Below, in pieces: positions 43,364 to 53,544 of a DNA stretch of 64,000 bases. Each line of letters starts with the position of its first letter. Positions within the stretch are counted from its first letter, which is position 1. The translations under genes and the position numbers were made by a program. The stretch lies in contig JAAYKY010000020.1 in assembly GCA_012522185.1 (NCBI GenBank), positions 1 to 64,000 on the forward strand, given 5' to 3'. This stretch comes from Flavobacteriaceae bacterium (GTDB lineage: Bacteria; Bacteroidota; Bacteroidia; Flavobacteriales; Weeksellaceae). The notes under the pieces are model-generated. The model had not been told where the DNA came from. It made no database searches and was given only the letters and a program-made list of their open reading frames with translations.

Positions 43364-44311
43364 TTATATCATGAGTTTTTTTACTTTATCAACAATTGCT
43401 GATGAATTCAAACCGTATTTTTTCATGAGTTCATCGGGTGTTCCGCTTTCACCAAAAGTATCATTTGTTCCTACAAATTCCTGTCTTGCTGGATAGTTTT
43501 GGGTCAAAAGTCTTGCGACGCTCTCTCCCAATCCTCCCAAAATATTGTGTTCTTCACAACTTACCACCTTTCCTGTTTTGCGGACCGAGCGCAAAATGAT
43601 GTCTTCATCCAAAGGTTTGATGGTATGGATATTAATTACCTCTGCTGAAATTCCTTCGGATTCCAATTGATTGGCGGCCAGCATCGCTTCCCAAACCAAG
43701 TGTCCGGTCGCAACGATGGTAACGTCGGTTCCTTCCTGAATCATCACTCCTTTTCCGATTTCAAAATCCTGGTCGGGAGAGGTGAAAACCGGTACAGACG
43801 GACGACCAAAACGTAAATAAACGGGGCCTTCGTATTTGGCAATTGCAAGGGTCGCTGCCTTGGTTTGATTGTAATCACATGGATTGATGACCACCATTCC
43901 TGGAAGCATTTTCATCAGTCCGATGTCTTCCAAGATTTGATGGGTTGCACCGTCTTCGCCCAAGGTAACACCTGCGTGCGAAGCACAGATTTTTACATTT
44001 TTCCCTGAATAAGCAATCGATTGACGTATCTGATCGTAAACGCGTCCTGTGGAGAAATTTGCAAAAGTTCCGGTGAAAGGGATTTTCCCACCAATCGTCA
44101 GTCCGGCAGCAATGCCCATCATATTGGCTTCTGCAATTCCCACCTGAAAAAATCTTTCAGGGTTTTCTTTTTGAAATACTTCCATTTTCAAGGATCCAAT
44201 CAAATCGGCACAAAGTGCGACAACATTTGGATTGGTTCTTCCTAATTCTGTTAATCCGTCGCCAAACCCGCTACGGGTATCTTTTTTTTCGGAGTATGTT
44301 ACGTCAATCAT
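43364..44311 (-). CDS. transketolase C-terminal subunit
   Basis: [25 protein letters not shown]...[19 protein letters not shown]...; pyrimidine-binding and C-terminal domains. Confidence 0.94.
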   Translation of the reverse strand: MIDVTYSEKKDTRSGFGDGLTELGRTNPNVVALCADLIGSLKMEVFQKENPERFFQVGIAEANMMGIAAGLTIGGKIPFTGTFANFSTGRVYDQIRQSIAYSGKNVKICASHAGVTLGEDGATHQILEDIGLMKMLPGMVVINPCDYNQTKAATLAIAKYEGPVYLRFGRPSVPVFTSPDQDFEIGKGVMIQEGTDVTIVATGHLVWEAMLAANQLESEGISAEVINIHTIKPLDEDIILRSVRKTGKVVSCEEHNILGGLGESVARLLTQNYPARQEFVGTNDTFGESGTPDELMKKYGLNSSAIVDKVKKLMI

Positions 44312-44312
44312 T

Positions 44313-45803
44313 TTAATCTAATTTATCTAAGAATTCGTCTAATAATTTCTTGTCTTTTTTTGAAAATTCATCTCGGTTCTTATTGAAATACATTTGCTCT
44401 GCACGAATGCCGTCCAATGTGCCTTTGTACCAAACGTTTGACCCGTAAAATTCTCCCATGTACATATCACAGATTTGACCTGCATAATTCTTGGCATGTT
44501 TGGAGATTTCTTGATTTGAGAACTCCGGAATGATGGAGTCAATTTCTTTGCAATAGGATGGCATTCCTTCCCAATATGGGGAATCTGCGCTCAAAGTTTC
44601 AAATGCGAAATTCATCATTTCTGGCGTTAGATTCATGTATTCAGACTTATATGAGTCCACATAATAATCTGCGAAATAATCATATTCGACAGCCTCTTCG
44701 GCCGCAGCGACTACTGCATCAGCAGCGGCTTCTACAGCAAAATCCTCTTGAGATTTAGGAGTGGACTTTTTCATCGCTTCAATATCTTTTTTCAAAAACT
44801 CATACAATAAATTTGCATCTTTTTTATTTATCAATCCGCTTTTAGGGGCATTCTTTTTAACACCTTTGATTTCTTTCAATGCAAATTTCTTGTACTTCTC
44901 TTCGTCTCCGGCTTTCATATAATATGTATAATTACACAGACTGGAAATGTAAGGAGTAGCAAATGAAATCGAAGTTTCATCTTCGAATTTCAAATTATAT
45001 AATTCTGAATAATTACAGAATTGAGGCTGCGTCATATAATTATGGTAGTCATAATAATCATACGCATCATATCCTTCTGTTTGTTCAGTTATGGCTTCAT
45101 CCCATGAGACATTTTCGTCAGCAAGAAGATTTTTAATAGAATCTACTTTAACCTGATAATCAGCTATTTCCTTATCGATATCGAAATGAATACTTGAGTT
45201 GATTTTTTCAATTGAACTGAGAATTATTTTCTCATAATCTTTATCATCCGGTGAGGCTATTGCCAATACTAGTCCCTTGATTTGTTTCCCTTCCTGTTTG
45301 GGGAGAAGAAACGAGAGATTGTCGATTTCATGAGTTTCATCAACGCAAAGAACTATATCAGAAGGTTTAATCTCACCATCTAAAGTTGTAATTACTTCAT
45401 AAAAGTTACAAGACTTTCCTAGGATATTTTCTGAAGTTCTGTCGATTTTTCTTAATTCCACTTTCTCATAAAGAGTTTGGATGGTCTCACCCAAACCATA
45501 TAATCCATATCCTCCAATGGTAAAATTATTTTCGAGATTGGTGTTTTCGACTTGGATCAATTGATTTCCGTTTAGGAAAGAATATCCAGCTTGAAATCCA
45601 ATGAAAATTGGAAAATGAAGCAAAGAGTTCTTATTTTCTTCTGAAAATTCAGCAGGTATATAATGTCGTGTAAAAATCATATCAGGGTATTCGGACTCAA
45701 ACCCTGGAAATATATAATCAAGCCGATAATTAAAATTATAGGTATTTTGCGCTAGCATCAACCCGCTTAGGATTGAAAAACATAAAATCAATAGTTTTTT
45801 CAT
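44313..45803 (-). CDS. uncharacterised secreted protein (possibly GLPGLI-like N-terminal part)
   Basis: Signal peptide [19 protein letters not shown]; 496 aa with Ala-rich and Tyr/Asp-rich segments; lies between the transketolase halves. Confidence 0.75.
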   Translation of the reverse strand: MKKLLILCFSILSGLMLAQNTYNFNYRLDYIFPGFESEYPDMIFTRHYIPAEFSEENKNSLLHFPIFIGFQAGYSFLNGNQLIQVENTNLENNFTIGGYGLYGLGETIQTLYEKVELRKIDRTSENILGKSCNFYEVITTLDGEIKPSDIVLCVDETHEIDNLSFLLPKQEGKQIKGLVLAIASPDDKDYEKIILSSIEKINSSIHFDIDKEIADYQVKVDSIKNLLADENVSWDEAITEQTEGYDAYDYYDYHNYMTQPQFCNYSELYNLKFEDETSISFATPYISSLCNYTYYMKAGDEEKYKKFALKEIKGVKKNAPKSGLINKKDANLLYEFLKKDIEAMKKSTPKSQEDFAVEAAADAVVAAAEEAVEYDYFADYYVDSYKSEYMNLTPEMMNFAFETLSADSPYWEGMPSYCKEIDSIIPEFSNQEISKHAKNYAGQICDMYMGEFYGSNVWYKGTLDGIRAEQMYFNKNRDEFSKKDKKLLDEFLDKLD

Positions 45804-46649
45804 TTAATAATCCTTTAATTCGGTTTCAGGATTTTGTTCCAAAGCTTTTTCCAATTGCTCATCATTAGGTGCTTTACCGTGCCAAGCATGCGTTCCCATC
45901 ATGAAATCCACGCCGTTCCCCATTTCGGTGTGCAATAAAATTGCTACCGGCTTACCTTTCCCGGTTTCGGATTTTGCTTTTTCTAAGATGGAAATGACTT
46001 TCTCCAGATTGTTTCCCTCTTTTTCTTCGAGTACAAGCCAATCAAAAGCTTCTAGTTTGGCACGAAGATTCCCAAGCGACAAAACATCATCGGTATCTCC
46101 ATCGATTTGACGACCGTTGTAGTCGATTGTAGAAATTAAATTGTCTATCTTTTTTGAACCGGCATACATCAAAGCTTCCCAAATTTGCCCTTCTTGCAAT
46201 TCACCGTCGCCGTGAAGGGAATAAACCAGCTTATCATCGTTGTTCAGTTTTTTGGCAATTGCAGCTCCAATGGCTACAGAAAGGCCTTGCCCCAATGAAC
46301 CGGAAGCAATGCGAATTCCCGGCAAACCTTCATGCGTCGTGGGATGTCCTTGCAGTCTTGAATCGATTTTGCGGAAAGTATTTAATTCCTCTACCGGAAA
46401 AAATCCAAATCGAGCAAGTGTACTGTAGTAAACCGGCGAAATATGTCCGTTGGATAAAAAGAATAAATCTTCGCCTACTCCATCCATTTTGAAATCGGTG
46501 GAATAATTCATAATCTTTCCATAAAGTGCAGTGAAAAATTCAGCACAGCCTAGTGAGCCGCCTGGATGTCCACTATTTACCGCATGAACCATGCGCACAA
46601 TATCTCTACGGGTTTGTTGAACTTGGGTTTCTAATTGTTCTAAAGTCAT
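45804..46649 (-). CDS. transketolase N-terminal subunit
   Basis: HAVNSGHPGGSLGCAEFFTALYG; TPP motif GDGELQEGQIWEALMYAGSKKIDNLISTIDYNGRQIDG. Start chosen at ATG 46649 because the track's TTG start lies in the promoter element. Confidence 0.93.
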   Translation of the reverse strand: MTLEQLETQVQQTRRDIVRMVHAVNSGHPGGSLGCAEFFTALYGKIMNYSTDFKMDGVGEDLFFLSNGHISPVYYSTLARFGFFPVEELNTFRKIDSRLQGHPTTHEGLPGIRIASGSLGQGLSVAIGAAIAKKLNNDDKLVYSLHGDGELQEGQIWEALMYAGSKKIDNLISTIDYNGRQIDGDTDDVLSLGNLRAKLEAFDWLVLEEKEGNNLEKVISILEKAKSETGKGKPVAILLHTEMGNGVDFMMGTHAWHGKAPNDEQLEKALEQNPETELKDY

Positions 46650-46667
46650 CAAAAAATTCTTTGTTTG

Positions 46668-46675
46668 CAAAAGTA
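46668..46675 (-). promoter_or_regulatory. TAnnTTTG -7 element upstream of transketolase operon
   Basis: TACTTTTG on minus strand. Confidence 0.5.
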
Positions 46676-46746
46676 AGGTTTTACTCAGACAATCCTCAAT
46701 AGATAAATTCTAATTATGAAGAAATCCAACGGAGTTTTCAACAGAA

Positions 46747-48258
46747 TTAACCAAAAAGCTTTTTAAAAGAAGCGGGTAAAAAATTCAGAATATCAGAAGA
46801 AATTAAACTTTCTCTTCCCAATTGTGAAACCGCTTCGTCTCCAGCAAATCCATGTAGAAAAACTCCAAATAATGCAGCTGCCTCAGGATTAAATCCTTTG
46901 CCAAGATGTCCGGCGATTATTCCGGTTAAAATATCTCCGCTTCCTGCAGTTGCCATTCCCGCATTTCCGGTAGAATTAAAGTAAATCCTTCCATTCGGTA
47001 AATAAGTTTGTGTATAAGCTCCTTTCGATATCAAAATCAATTTATGTTCTTTCACAAATTCACTCGCTTTTTTAATTTTCTCGAAAGAATCACTCCAACT
47101 ACCCACCAATCGCTCCAACTCCCCATCATGAGGCGATAAAATGGTGTGCCCAGGAAGTTTCTGAATTAAATCAGGATGTTTTGAAAGCAAATTAATTCCA
47201 TCGGCATCGATGATAATTTTTTTCTCCTTTAAATCATTTTCATTTAAAAATTGTTCAAATGCCAAAGCTGTTTTTTCATCGGTTCCAATTCCCGGCCCAA
47301 TGGCAATCGTATCAAATCTTTCAACATTTGGAAAAGCCGTGATTTTATCCTCCGAAAAATCAGTCATGACCATCGCTTCCGGTAAGGAAGTTTGTAGAAT
47401 TTCATATCCGTATTTGGGCAAATAAGTGGTTACCAATCCACCACCGGCGCGTAATACCGCTTTTGTGGTGAGTAAAGCAGCTCCGATTTTCCCGTAACTT
47501 CCTCCCACTACCAATACATTTCCATAGTGGTATTTATGACTAAACATCGGTCTAGTAAAATGAAAATGAGGTACTTGGTCCAATGAGAAATATTCAAAAG
47601 GTGAGTCCTGATTTTGAACGGATTCCCAATCGAGGCTGATGTCGAGAATGTCAAATTCTTTGATATATTTCTGATTTTCAGGAAAAAGCATGGCCAATTT
47701 CGGTGTCTGAAACGTCAAAGTTATTTCTGACTCTACCACCGGATCTTCTTCGGAGTTCAATTGATTACAGAATAATCCCGATGGCATATCGATGGAAACC
47801 ACTGTATTTTGGGGTTTGTTGATCTGATTGATTATAGGCTTCCATTCCTCTCCGATGGGGCGATTCAAGCCGTAACCAAAAATCGCATCGATGATGATTG
47901 TATAGGGCGGGAATTCCAATTGCGTGTTTTCATCATAGAATTCAATCGGAACTTTTGCATCTTTTAACTTTTTCTGATTGGATAAATTATCCAAAGAATA
48001 GGAATTATTTTTTTGCAAATAGACCTTCACAAATGATTTTTCTTGAGCAAGTAGCCTTGCAAGCGCCAAACCATCGCCACCGTTGTTGCCAATACCGCAA
48101 ATAATGGTAAAATGTGATTTATTTACTTCCAAACGAGCTTTGAACCAATTCAAAACTGCCGTTGCAGTCCTTTCCATTAAATTAATCAATTCAATGTCCT
48201 GAATGGTAATGGTTTTCGTTTCGACTTCTTTTAATTGTTTCGGGGATAAAATTTTCAT
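46747..48258 (-). CDS. nnr: bifunctional NAD(P)H-hydrate repair enzyme (epimerase/ADP-dependent dehydratase)
   Basis: GNNGGDGLALARLL (YjeF N) and GPGIGTDEKTA ... LSPHDGELERL ... NAGMATAGSGDILTGIIAG (YjeF C). Confidence 0.95.
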   Translation of the reverse strand: MKILSPKQLKEVETKTITIQDIELINLMERTATAVLNWFKARLEVNKSHFTIICGIGNNGGDGLALARLLAQEKSFVKVYLQKNNSYSLDNLSNQKKLKDAKVPIEFYDENTQLEFPPYTIIIDAIFGYGLNRPIGEEWKPIINQINKPQNTVVSIDMPSGLFCNQLNSEEDPVVESEITLTFQTPKLAMLFPENQKYIKEFDILDISLDWESVQNQDSPFEYFSLDQVPHFHFTRPMFSHKYHYGNVLVVGGSYGKIGAALLTTKAVLRAGGGLVTTYLPKYGYEILQTSLPEAMVMTDFSEDKITAFPNVERFDTIAIGPGIGTDEKTALAFEQFLNENDLKEKKIIIDADGINLLSKHPDLIQKLPGHTILSPHDGELERLVGSWSDSFEKIKKASEFVKEHKLILISKGAYTQTYLPNGRIYFNSTGNAGMATAGSGDILTGIIAGHLGKGFNPEAAALFGVFLHGFAGDEAVSQLGRESLISSDILNFLPASFKKLFG

Positions 48259-48271
48259 GTTTTAAAAATAT

Positions 48272-48297
48272 AAAAAATCCCGGGATTTCCGGGATTT
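48272..48297 (-). terminator. hairpin terminator downstream of lipocalin-like gene
   Basis: AAATCCCGG-GATTT-CCGGGATTT with T-run on minus strand. Confidence 0.7.
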
Positions 48298-48321
48298 GAA
48301 TTTTCTAAATAGGATTTAGAA

Positions 48322-48759
48322 TTATTGTTTACTAAAAGTTAATCGTGTTGGAATTCCGCCTGCTGACAAGCTTAATTCAAATTCATTTATATTATTTGTA
48401 TCAATAATTGGACTGAAGGAATTAGGCAAAACCGATGAAACCGCTCCACCATTTAAGGTCAAAGTGTAGGTATTACCTTGTTTTTGCCAAGTTCCTCCAA
48501 CGGGATCCGATGCCACACAGTTTTCTTCCAAAAGTTCATATCCATTCTCTACATATGTTCCTCCACTGATAAATTGAAATGTTCCGCGGTAAGGACAATA
48601 ATCTTGAACATCATGTTCCACACCATTAATCAGCACCTTTGTAACTTTCCAAGTTCCATGAATCGTAAACTCAGGACCTCCTGCATCATCGTCAGAACTA
48701 CATGAAATCATTCCAAATCCCAATGTCAACGCAAATAAAATTGCAAATACTTTTTTCAT
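48322..48759 (-). CDS. lipocalin-like lipoprotein
   Basis: GMISCSSDDD lipobox; IHGTWKVTKVLINGVEHDV ... GTFQFISGGTYVENGYELLEENC. Confidence 0.75.
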   Translation of the reverse strand: MKKVFAILFALTLGFGMISCSSDDDAGGPEFTIHGTWKVTKVLINGVEHDVQDYCPYRGTFQFISGGTYVENGYELLEENCVASDPVGGTWQKQGNTYTLTLNGGAVSSVLPNSFSPIIDTNNINEFELSLSAGGIPTRLTFSKQ

Positions 48760-48829
48760 AATTTTAATTTAATTGTATAGTTAGATAACGTAAATTTTAC
48801 TCGTAAATTATTTTAACAGAAAATTTTTG

Positions 48830-49099
48830 TCAAAGATTATACCATTCGCCTCGATGCGGGCGAAGCCTGTCTCGCACTGAAATCATTTCACTTTCGTTTA
48901 CCACCAAAAAAGCAACTGCATATAAATCTGAAATAATTTCAACGCCAGTAATTTCATTTTTAAGATTTTCCGCTTTGATGAATTCCTTTAAATGAATTTC
49001 ATGATGTTCAGCAGTTTTCTGCGCATCAGGACCTCGGAAATCCCAAATGAGTTTTAGCTTTTTCTCCATTCTATTTTCTTTGTGTCCAAATTTAAACAT
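48830..49099 (-). CDS. hypothetical protein
   Basis: 89 aa ORF (MEKKLKLIWDFRGPDAQKTAEHHEIHLKEF...), protein-like composition. Confidence 0.5.
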   Translation of the reverse strand: MFKFGHKENRMEKKLKLIWDFRGPDAQKTAEHHEIHLKEFIKAENLKNEITGVEIISDLYAVAFLVVNESEMISVRDRLRPHRGEWYNL

Positions 49100-49342
49100 A
49101 TTGATTTAATGGAGAAATTTCTATTTGTTTAACCAATAATTTTTTAGTTGAATTTTATTTGGAAAAGCATTTCGAACCTGAGTTCGGTTATTTAAACTTT
49201 GTCAAAACGCTTTTAAATAGTGAGATGTGAGCTTTTACTTGAACACAATATCGGCATATTGTGGAAAGAAAAACCGAAACAGATTGCTGTATAAAAGCGG
49301 TTTATTCTTTTACTCTTAATAAAAGCACCCGTCTGCTACGTT

Positions 49343-49381
49343 GTATTTTCATGAGATAGCCCGCTATCCCTTTGAAAATAC
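49343..49381. repeat. interrupted palindrome upstream of uvrA
   Basis: GTATTTTCA-TGA-GATAGC-CC-GCTATC-CCTT-TGAAAATAC; two perfectly complementary arm blocks. Confidence 0.7.
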
Positions 49382-49445
49382 GCCTTGCATCCAAATACTT
49401 TTATTAATTTTGACTTTGTTTTTATAATCCAACTCAGGTTTGTAG

Positions 49446-49453
49446 TACCTTTG
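49446..49453 (+). promoter_or_regulatory. TAnnTTTG -7 element upstream of uvrA
   Basis: TACCTTTG 9 nt before ATG 49463. Confidence 0.55.
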
Positions 49454-49462
49454 CACGTTCAA

Positions 49463-52258
49463 ATGACAAAAAATATTTCCACATACAATCCGAAAGAATT
49501 TATCATCATAAAAGGTGCTAAACTTCACAATCTCAAAAACATAGATTTAGCCATTCCCAAAAACAAATTGGTGGTCATTACCGGACTTTCCGGCTCGGGA
49601 AAATCTTCCCTTGCCTTTGATACGCTGTATGCCGAAGGGCAACGAAGATACGTGGAAAGCCTTTCTTCTTATGCGCGTCAGTTTTTGGGGAAATTGGACA
49701 AACCACAGGTCGATTACATCAAAGGAATTGCGCCTTCTATTGCGATTCAACAAAAAGTAATCAGCACCAATCCCCGCTCTACCGTGGGAACCACAACAGA
49801 AATTTATGATTATCTGAAGTTATTGTACGCACGGATCGGAACCACTTATTCGCCTGTTTCGGGAGAAATCGTTCAAAAAGATTCAGTGACCGATGTGGTG
49901 GATTACATTCAGAATTTACCCATCGATTCAAGAGTTTTGATTTTGTCGCCTGTTCATTTAAATGGCGGACGAAGTTTCGGAGAAAATCTAAACGTTTTAC
50001 AACAACAAGGTTTTTCAAGATTGGAAGTGGACGGAAACCAGGTGAAAATTGAAGATTTAATCGAATTTAATTTCAAACCTCAAAAAGACAGCCAAATCCG
50101 TTTGGTCATCGATCGGATTTCCACGCAGGACGACGAGTCTTTTTATCATCGTTTGGCAGATTCCATTCAGACAGCATTTTTTGAAGGAAAAGGCGAACTG
50201 ATTTTGAAAAATGTAGATAGCGAAGAAGAGCGTTCCTTTTCCAATCGTTTTGAAATGGACGGAATGATTTTCAACGAACCTTCGATTCATTTTTTCAGTT
50301 TCAATAATCCTTATGGCGCTTGTCCGGTTTGCGAAGGATATGGAAAAGTCATCGGAATTGATGAAAACCTGGTCATTCCGAATAAAAAATTATCGGTTTA
50401 CGAAGATGCCGTTGTGGCTTGGAAAGGCGAGAAAATGAGCGAATGGAAAGAATGGTTCATTAAAAATGCATCGAAATTCGACTTTCCTATTCACAGACCA
50501 TATTTTGAGTTGACCGAAGAACAAAAAGAAATACTCTGGCGTGGAAAAGGAAATTGGGAAGGAATTGACGGATTTTTTAAAATGGTTGAATCCAATACTT
50601 ATAAAATCCAATACCGTGTGATGCTTTCCCGTTATCGAGGAAAAACCAATTGTCCAAATTGCAAAGGAAAACGACTTCGAAAAGAAGCTTCTTATGTGAA
50701 AATCAACGAAAAAGCCATTCAGGATTTGGTCGATTTGCCATTGGATGAACTGAAAGTTTTCTTCGATGATTTAAATCTGAGCGAATACGAAGAAAAAGTT
50801 GCCAAAAGAATTCTTTATGAAATCCGCAGCCGAACGGAATTCTTACTCGATGTCGGTCTCGGATACCTGACTTTAAACCGTGCTTCCAATACACTTTCGG
50901 GTGGTGAAAGTCAACGAATTAATCTTTCGACTTCACTCGGAAGTTCATTGGTCGGATCGCTGTATATTTTGGATGAACCTTCCATCGGACTTCATTCAAA
51001 AGACACGGAACGACTCATCGGTGTTTTGAAAAAACTTCGTGATTTGGGCAATACCGTCATCGTAGTGGAACACGATGAAGACATCATGAAAGCGGCTGAT
51101 CACATCATCGACATCGGTCCCGAAGCCGGAACAAACGGTGGTGAAATTGTTTTTGAAGGAACTTATAAAGAATTGCTGAAAGCCAAAACTTTAACGGCTC
51201 AATACCTGAACGGAAAATTGGAAATTGAAGTTCCGAAAAAGCGAATTCCTTTTAAAAATTACATCGAAATAAAAGGTGCAAGAGAAAACAACCTGAAAAA
51301 CATCGACGTGAAATTCCCACTGAATACTTTAACCGTCATTACAGGTGTGAGTGGTTCTGGGAAAAGTACGCTGATGAAAGAAATTCTCACGCCTGCCCTA
51401 CAAAGAAATCTCGGCATTTACGGCAGTAAAATCGGGGAATACGATGAAATTTCGGGTTCGGTACATAAAATTCATAACATTGAACTGATTGACCAAAATC
51501 CAATCGGGAAATCTTCCCGTTCCAATCCGGTGACTTATGTGAAGGCTTATGACGACATCCGCGCTTTGTTTGCCAAACAAAAAGCCAGTAAATTAATGGG
51601 TTTCGAACCCAAACATTTTTCGTTCAATGTGGACGGCGGACGTTGTGAAAGCTGTAAGGGAGAAGGTGTTATCACCATCGAAATGCAATTTATTGCCGAT
51701 GTGGAGCTTGAATGCGAAACTTGTCACGGAAATCGTTTTAAAAAGGAAATTCTCGAAGTGAAATTCCACGGAAAAAATATTTCCGATGTGTTGCAAATGA
51801 CCATTGACGAAGCGGTTGAATTCTTCCAGAAACACAATGAAACAAAAATCGTAGAGAAAATACTTCCTTTGCAAGAAACCGGACTTGGGTATGTTCAGTT
51901 GGGACAATCTTCCAATACACTTTCGGGCGGTGAAGCCCAAAGAATTAAACTTGCATCCTTTCTTACCAAAGGAAATACGACGAAACCTTCTTTGTTTATT
52001 TTTGATGAACCAAGTACCGGACTTCATTTTCACGATGTGAAAAAACTATTGAAAGCTTTGCGCGCACTGATTGAAATCGGTCATACGGTTTTTGTAATCG
52101 AACACCATATGGACATCATCAAAGCAGCGGATTGGGTGATTGACATAGGACCCGAAGGCGGAAAAAAAGGTGGAAATCTGGTAGCCGAAGGAACACCGGA
52201 AGATATTGCAAAAGTCAAAAAATCCTTTACCGGCGCTTTTTTGAGTGAGAAACTTTAA
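49463..52258 (+). CDS. uvrA: excinuclease ABC subunit A
   Basis: Two ABC ATPase modules ([46 protein letters not shown]), zinc-finger CxxC pairs, two signatures LSGGE(S/A)QRI. Confidence 0.97.
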   Translation: MTKNISTYNPKEFIIIKGAKLHNLKNIDLAIPKNKLVVITGLSGSGKSSLAFDTLYAEGQRRYVESLSSYARQFLGKLDKPQVDYIKGIAPSIAIQQKVISTNPRSTVGTTTEIYDYLKLLYARIGTTYSPVSGEIVQKDSVTDVVDYIQNLPIDSRVLILSPVHLNGGRSFGENLNVLQQQGFSRLEVDGNQVKIEDLIEFNFKPQKDSQIRLVIDRISTQDDESFYHRLADSIQTAFFEGKGELILKNVDSEEERSFSNRFEMDGMIFNEPSIHFFSFNNPYGACPVCEGYGKVIGIDENLVIPNKKLSVYEDAVVAWKGEKMSEWKEWFIKNASKFDFPIHRPYFELTEEQKEILWRGKGNWEGIDGFFKMVESNTYKIQYRVMLSRYRGKTNCPNCKGKRLRKEASYVKINEKAIQDLVDLPLDELKVFFDDLNLSEYEEKVAKRILYEIRSRTEFLLDVGLGYLTLNRASNTLSGGESQRINLSTSLGSSLVGSLYILDEPSIGLHSKDTERLIGVLKKLRDLGNTVIVVEHDEDIMKAADHIIDIGPEAGTNGGEIVFEGTYKELLKAKTLTAQYLNGKLEIEVPKKRIPFKNYIEIKGARENNLKNIDVKFPLNTLTVITGVSGSGKSTLMKEILTPALQRNLGIYGSKIGEYDEISGSVHKIHNIELIDQNPIGKSSRSNPVTYVKAYDDIRALFAKQKASKLMGFEPKHFSFNVDGGRCESCKGEGVITIEMQFIADVELECETCHGNRFKKEILEVKFHGKNISDVLQMTIDEAVEFFQKHNETKIVEKILPLQETGLGYVQLGQSSNTLSGGEAQRIKLASFLTKGNTTKPSLFIFDEPSTGLHFHDVKKLLKALRALIEIGHTVFVIEHHMDIIKAADWVIDIGPEGGKKGGNLVAEGTPEDIAKVKKSFTGAFLSEKL

Positions 52259-52287
52259 TTATGTTTGAGCCAATTCAATAATAAACA

Positions 52288-52902
52288 ATGAAGAAGCTTT
52301 TAACTAAAATATTTTTGGGGATAAGTATTTCTTTGCTTTTTTCTTCCTGTCAAGAAAAAGCACCTAAATCAGATGAAGTATTATTGGATGAAAATGTTTT
52401 GTATCATTCCGAGTTGGGTTGGAAAATGGAAATCCCAGAAGGTTGGATAAATATTTCAAAGAAAGAAATGGAGCAGAAAAGAGAAAAACTTAAAGGGCAG
52501 TTTTCTCATATTTCAACAAATTTAAATGCTCCTGATCCATTTGGAATTTCTCTCCAAAAGGATCGTTTTAACACATTTAATTCGATTTATTTTTTGAATG
52601 AAAATAATTCTTACAAAAAAAATGATTTCCAAAAAGACAAGATTGAAAAATACAGGATAATTAATGAGTACGGCTCCGCTATCGGGATTGACTCAACTCT
52701 CACAAAATCTCTAAGGATTGGAAATAAACAATTCGATTATTATACAATTACTAGTAAGTTTAAAGACGAAGAAACACTTAAAATGACAATCTTTACGGGA
52801 AAAATAAACCAGAGACATCAATTAATAGTTACGATTAAAACGGATGCCGAAATTTCAGAATCAGAGATTTTAGACAGTTTTTATAATTCTACTTTTGATT
52901 AA
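52288..52902 (+). CDS. hypothetical lipoprotein
   Basis: LLFSSCQEK lipobox. Confidence 0.65.
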   Translation: MKKLLTKIFLGISISLLFSSCQEKAPKSDEVLLDENVLYHSELGWKMEIPEGWINISKKEMEQKREKLKGQFSHISTNLNAPDPFGISLQKDRFNTFNSIYFLNENNSYKKNDFQKDKIEKYRIINEYGSAIGIDSTLTKSLRIGNKQFDYYTITSKFKDEETLKMTIFTGKINQRHQLIVTIKTDAEISESEILDSFYNSTFD

Positions 52903-52952
52903 AGTTCTACATCAATTCATTAAAATTTAAACAAACTTTTACTTGTAAATAA

Positions 52953-53381
52953 CTAGTTTTTAAATTCGCTTTGACCTACTATATAAACAAGATCAAACGC
53001 ACTGATGACACCTCCTTTTTCTAAGAGATTTTCCTTGAATTTTAAATCACCGTATTTCCGGGATATACCATAGCCATATATTAGATTTTCACCTTTTAAG
53101 TTTTCGTCTATGGTAAAGGTATAGGGGCCGTCTTCCATTTGAATTACCAAGGTTTTTCCGTCGTAGGAATACACCAACTCATCAATTCGCTGAATCTGGT
53201 TAATTTGTTCGGGATCATTTTTTTCAACTTGTAAAATAATATTTTCGACGTATTTACCCTCTGCATTTTCAACTAAGAGAGAAATTTCTTGATGAGTATA
53301 AATCAAAACTCCTTTCTGTGCAAAGGAACTAACCGATGGAAAGAACAGGGCAATTAATAAAATTCTAATAAATTTTTGCAT
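52953..53381 (-). CDS. hypothetical secreted protein
   Basis: MQKFIRILLIALFFPSVSSFAQ signal peptide; start chosen at ATG 53381. Confidence 0.55.
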   Translation of the reverse strand: MQKFIRILLIALFFPSVSSFAQKGVLIYTHQEISLLVENAEGKYVENIILQVEKNDPEQINQIQRIDELVYSYDGKTLVIQMEDGPYTFTIDENLKGENLIYGYGISRKYGDLKFKENLLEKGGVISAFDLVYIVGQSEFKN

Positions 53382-53544
53382 AGAAATTTTATTTAAATTA
53401 ATTAGACTACCGCAATGTACAAATAATTCTATTAGAAAACCAATAAGCATACTGAAAACCAACAAGTTCAATAATTCTTTGTACCTTATTCCAACTATGT
53501 ATATTTTAAATTTATACTTTTGTATAGTAAATTTTATTTTACTT

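Noticed and set aside
51593-52033. 146-aa minus-strand ORF opposite uvrA
   Set aside because: Antisense to the second ABC module of uvrA; no supporting signal.
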